Source of the DNA: AAA044-D11 sp965268555
GTDB taxonomy: Bacteria > Actinomycetota > Actinomycetes > Nanopelagicales > Nanopelagicaceae
DNA: 64,000 nucleotides
NCBI GenBank assembly: GCA_965268555.1
Contig: OZ254174.1
Location: 868,001 to 932,000 of the forward strand
Reading direction: 5' to 3'
Positions within the stretch are counted from its first letter, which is position 1. Every line of letters begins with the position of its first letter. This document shows, in pieces, positions 61,147-64,000 of the stretch. The notes below the pieces were generated by a model. That model did not search any database. It was given only the letters and a program-made list of their open reading frames with translations, and had not been told where the DNA came from. A program made the position numbers and the translations under genes.

Positions 61147-62223
61147 CTATTCGGTAGATGCGACAGTTGCAGAACCGACAACCCGATCGCCATCGTAAAT
61201 AACAAGGCCTTGACCAGCAGCTAATCCAAATAGTGGTTCATCTAAATCAACTTTAATTTCACTGCCATTTTGAATATAGGTGCAAGCAAGCGGTGAGCCA
61301 TGGGCACGAACCTGAGCAAAGCCGCGAAATTGGGTATTTATCGTGGGTTCTGGGCCACACCAGATTGGCCGATCACCAACAATTTTTGTAACAGCCAGCG
61401 CTTCATGACTTCCGACAACTACGGTGTTTGTCTTTGGTTCAATTTTTAAAACGTATCTTGGTTCACCGCCAGCCGCAGGAATTGTTATTCCAAGTCCGCG
61501 ACGCTGTCCGATTGTGTAGGTGTACGCACCTTTATGTTCGCCTAACTTTTCACCGGCTTCATCAACGATAGGCCCAACATCACTTCCTAATCGATCGCGA
61601 AGCCAGCCAGCATTATCTCCTGATGGTACAAAACAAATATCGTGGCTGTCGGGTTTATTCGCAACATATAAACCACGACGCTTTGCTTCGACTCTTACCT
61701 GATCTTTTACGGTGTCGCCCAATGGGAAATGCGCGCCAGCAAGTTGTTCGGTATTTAAAACCGCAAGAACATAGGACTGATCTTTTCCAGGATCAACTGC
61801 GCGATGCATTACTCGACCAAGTGGAGTTTCTCGCATCTGGGCATAGTGTCCGGTAATAACACCATCAAAGCCCAAACCTTTTGCGCGATCGAGCACTGCG
61901 GCAAATTTAATTTTTTCATTACAACGCAGGCATGGATTTGGAGTGCGGCCATCTGCGTACTCCGCTAAGAAGTTTTCGACTACGCCTTCATGAAATTCTT
62001 CGGCCATATCCCAGATATAAAAGGGGATGCCAATTACATCAGCAGCGCGTCTGGCATCATGCGAATCTTCAATTGTGCAACATCCGCGCGCTCCGGATCG
62101 ATACTTCTGCGGATTACTTGAAAGCGCTAAATGCACGCCGATTACTTCATGCCCTGCTTCTACTGCGCGCGCAGCAGCAACTGCAGAATCAACGCCACCA
62201 CTCATTGCTGCGATTAATTTCAT
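61147..62223 (-). CDS. mnmA: tRNA-specific 2-thiouridylase MnmA
   Basis: Thiolates U34 in tRNAs for Glu, Gln and Lys, with sulfur from a cysteine desulfurase. 358 residues: PP-loop SGGVDSAVAA (~8), catalytic Cys in NPCLRCNEKIKF and the second Cys in SHDICFVP. The start overlaps the desulfurase stop as TAATG, so donor and acceptor are coupled in one transcript. Confidence 0.97.
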   Translation of the reverse strand: MKLIAAMSGGVDSAVAAARAVEAGHEVIGVHLALSSNPQKYRSGARGCCTIEDSHDARRAADVIGIPFYIWDMAEEFHEGVVENFLAEYADGRTPNPCLRCNEKIKFAAVLDRAKGLGFDGVITGHYAQMRETPLGRVMHRAVDPGKDQSYVLAVLNTEQLAGAHFPLGDTVKDQVRVEAKRRGLYVANKPDSHDICFVPSGDNAGWLRDRLGSDVGPIVDEAGEKLGEHKGAYTYTIGQRRGLGITIPAAGGEPRYVLKIEPKTNTVVVGSHEALAVTKIVGDRPIWCGPEPTINTQFRGFAQVRAHGSPLACTYIQNGSEIKVDLDEPLFGLAAGQGLVIYDGDRVVGSATVASTE

Positions 62224-63383
62224 TAGTTAAGCCCACTAACCACAAAAGCGTTGCGCGCTCTTTCAACAACACTTGGCATCACTGCAAGAACTTGATCGAT
62301 TTCAGCTTTGGTATTTGTTGTTCCAATTGAGATGCGAAGTGAAGCATCGGCATCACTTTCGCTAAGCCCTAGTGCAACAAGGACATGGCTAGGTCTTGGA
62401 ACACCTGCACTGCATGCGGAACCAGCAGATGCGCTTATTCCTTCGGTATCCAATAAAAGTAAAAGTGCATCACTTTCGGTACCAGGAAAAGTTGCGTTAA
62501 CAATTCCGGGAAGCGCCGGATCTGCCACAGAATTTATCGAAACATCTGGAACAACTCGCTTTAATCCAGCGATGAAGTAATCACGGAGTTCGCGAATCTT
62601 GGCAAAATTTGTTTCACGGTTTGCAATAGCGAATTCACTAGCTGCGGCAAAGGCGACAATCGCCGGAGCATTTAGCGTGCCGCTTCGAATCTCGCGCTCT
62701 TGACCGCCACCATGGAGAATCGGAGTCAGATCTAAACCACGTTTCAGAATCAACGCAGCGATTCCAAGTGGTCCCCCAACTTTATGAGCACTTATGGTTG
62801 CGGCGGTTACGCCCAATTTTTTGAAATTAAATTCTATTTTGCCAAAGCTTTGAACTGCATCAGTGTGGACCGGAATATCCCCAGCGATTTTTACTACATC
62901 TGCAATAGGTTGAATTGAGCCGAGCTCGTTATTTGAGTGCATAACGCTTATTACTGCGATTTCATCGCCTCTAGTTGCGACTACTTTCGCCAGAAAATCT
63001 AAATCAATGACACCGGACTTAGTTATGGGGATTAAAACTTGCTCCGCGCCTTCATGTTCTACAAGCCATTCCACAGGATCCAAGATTGCGTGATGTTCGA
63101 AGGCCGAGGTAACTATTACATTTCGATCCGGCGACTGCCAGAAAAAACCCTTGATCGCTAGATTGTTTGCTTCGGTGCCAGATCCAGTAAAAATTATCTC
63201 TGATGGATTCGCATTAATAAGTTCCGATAACTTATGGCGAGCATCCTCTACATCTTTGCGAACTTCGCGGCCCGGGTTGTGAACACTGGATGCATTTCCC
63301 AGTTTGCGCATCTGGGTATTTAGCGCCGTTATTGCAGCGTCATTGATCGGTGCAGTAGCTGCATGATCAAGATAAATGGCCAT
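62223..63383 (-). CDS. Cysteine desulfurase (IscS/NifS-like)
   Basis: PLP enzyme releasing sulfur from cysteine. 386 residues with SAHKVGGPLG (PLP lysine, ~200), GTEANNLAIKG, HTDAVQSFGK and the active Cys in GSACSAGVPRPSHV (~325). Its coupling with mnmA suggests it feeds tRNA thiolation; in actinobacteria the same enzyme also serves Fe-S biogenesis. 27 bases from etfA. Confidence 0.95.
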   Translation of the reverse strand: MAIYLDHAATAPINDAAITALNTQMRKLGNASSVHNPGREVRKDVEDARHKLSELINANPSEIIFTGSGTEANNLAIKGFFWQSPDRNVIVTSAFEHHAILDPVEWLVEHEGAEQVLIPITKSGVIDLDFLAKVVATRGDEIAVISVMHSNNELGSIQPIADVVKIAGDIPVHTDAVQSFGKIEFNFKKLGVTAATISAHKVGGPLGIAALILKRGLDLTPILHGGGQEREIRSGTLNAPAIVAFAAASEFAIANRETNFAKIRELRDYFIAGLKRVVPDVSINSVADPALPGIVNATFPGTESDALLLLLDTEGISASAGSACSAGVPRPSHVLVALGLSESDADASLRISIGTTNTKAEIDQVLAVMPSVVERARNAFVVSGLN

Positions 63384-63409
63384 GCGCCAAGGATAACTAA
63401 GTTAAGTCC

Positions 63410-64000
63410 CTACGCCTTCTTGGCTGATATCGCCGCGGTTGCTTGTGGCAATACGTTGAATAAATCGCCAATTACCCCATAGTCCGCCAACTCAAAGATT
63501 GGAGCTTCTGCGTCTTTATTAATCGCAACGATCATCTTGCTGGTCTGCATTCCTGCGCGATGTTGGATTGCGCCAGAGATTCCGCAGGCAACATAAAGTT
63601 GTGGACTCACGGTTTTTCCAGTCTGCCCAACTTGATGAGTATGTGGATACCAGCCCGCATCAGTTGCGGCTCGAGATGCACCAACTGCTGCGCCAAGAAC
63701 ATCTGCCAAAGCTTCTACCGGTTTGAAATCACCATTTGTGCCTCGGCCACCTGAAACGACAATCGAAGCTTCAGTTAGCTCTGGTCGTCCACCTTTTACT
63801 GCAGGTTGAGTCGAAGTTACGACGCCAAGTTTTGCGGCATCAGAAATTGTTGGGGCAAATTCTTCTGTGGTTGGCGCGCCACTTCCCGCAATTGGCTCAA
63901 TCGAATTCGAACGCAAAGTCACAATGCTTGTTCCATGTGTTACCGCGGCATGAACTGTTGTTGAACCACCAAAAACTGCTTGTGTTGTAACAAGATCTGC
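63410..64000 (-). CDS. etfA: Electron transfer flavoprotein alpha subunit (partial, N terminus outside window)
   Basis: FAD-binding subunit that passes electrons from acyl-CoA dehydrogenases. 196 residues are visible. The C-terminal FAD domain carries VVSGGRGT, GQTGKTVSPQLYVACGISGAIQH and IAINKD-type motif VAINKDAEAP. The N-terminal domain is beyond the right edge (etfB probably follows). The gene order etfA-desulfurase-mnmA-ligA matches Mycobacterium. Confidence 0.96.
   Translation of the reverse strand, partial: ADLVTTQAVFGGSTTVHAAVTHGTSIVTLRSNSIEPIAGSGAPTTEEFAPTISDAAKLGVVTSTQPAVKGGRPELTEASIVVSGGRGTNGDFKPVEALADVLGAAVGASRAATDAGWYPHTHQVGQTGKTVSPQLYVACGISGAIQHRAGMQTSKMIVAINKDAEAPIFELADYGVIGDLFNVLPQATAAISAKKA

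Noticed and set aside
1..64000. CRISPR array, prophage, insertion sequence, toxin-antitoxin or defence island
   Set aside because: No spaced direct repeats, transposase/integrase genes or defence-type operons were found; the content is housekeeping.

Overview
The window is a gene-dense stretch of core chromosome from an actinobacterium. The gene order is the evidence. Blocks such as dxs/trkA-trkA/dut/DUF3093/DUF4193, rpsP-ffh-glnD-glnB-amt-ftsY-smc-mutM-rnc, coaD-rsmD-recG, thiL-ddl-gpsA, hupB-leuD-leuC-IclR-tRNA-gltX, ybeY-phoH-HIT-rsmE-dnaJ-hrcA-hemW-lepA-rpsT-holA-comEC-comEA and ligA-mnmA-cysteine desulfurase-etfA follow the order known from Mycobacterium and Streptomyces. The DNA is AT-rich for that phylum, intergenic gaps are very short, stop and start codons often overlap, and several proteins are shorter than usual. 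This suggests a streamlined freshwater planktonic actinobacterium of the acI / Nanopelagicales type. That placement is inferred from style and synteny, not from a marker gene.

Layout. 1-6401: isoprenoid and TCA enzymes (dxs partial, acnA), an RNA methyltransferase and, on the + strand, two TrkA-type RCK proteins. 6398-10009: DUF3159, dut, thioesterase, DUF3093, DUF4193, acyl-ACP desaturase. 10067-13697: translation and secretion (trmD, rimM, KH protein, rpsP, ffh). 13714-17639: nitrogen control (glnD, glnB, amt). 17789-28401: ftsY, smc, mutM, rnc, rpmF, DUF177, a SepIVA-like protein, coaD, rsmD, recG. 28506-36531: rpmB, an ACC deaminase, thiL, a small Lrp-type protein, ddl, gpsA, an acyltransferase, hupB, leuD, leuC. 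36596-39801: IclR regulator, tRNA-Glu, tRNA-Gln, gltX, FAH enzyme. 39829-47029: cytidine-deaminase-fold protein, CBS protein, ybeY, phoH, HIT, rsmE, dnaJ, hrcA, DoxX protein, hemW. 47067-50744: a secreted metalloprotease, lepA, rpsT. 50830-57324: holA, comEC, comEA, leuS, tRNA-Ala. 57372-64000: histidine phosphatase, rsfS, nadD, a tiny membrane protein, ligA, mnmA, cysteine desulfurase, etfA (partial).

Almost everything lies on the minus strand, in long runs likely to be co-transcribed. There is no gap over 300 bases without a gene; the largest (12064-12254 and 34330-34523) hold hairpins and inverted repeats described below. No prophage, insertion sequence, CRISPR array, defence island or other obviously new multi-gene system is visible. 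The items most worth attention are small. comEC appears to have lost one base near its start. Two genes (nadD, rnc) have no ATG/GTG/TTG start that keeps their conserved N terminus. HrcA has lost its centre, and a CorC-like protein has lost most of its membrane domain. A secreted metalloprotease carries a short two-cysteine module and a perfect tandem-repeat linker. Candidate operators lie ahead of amt, hupB and leuC.
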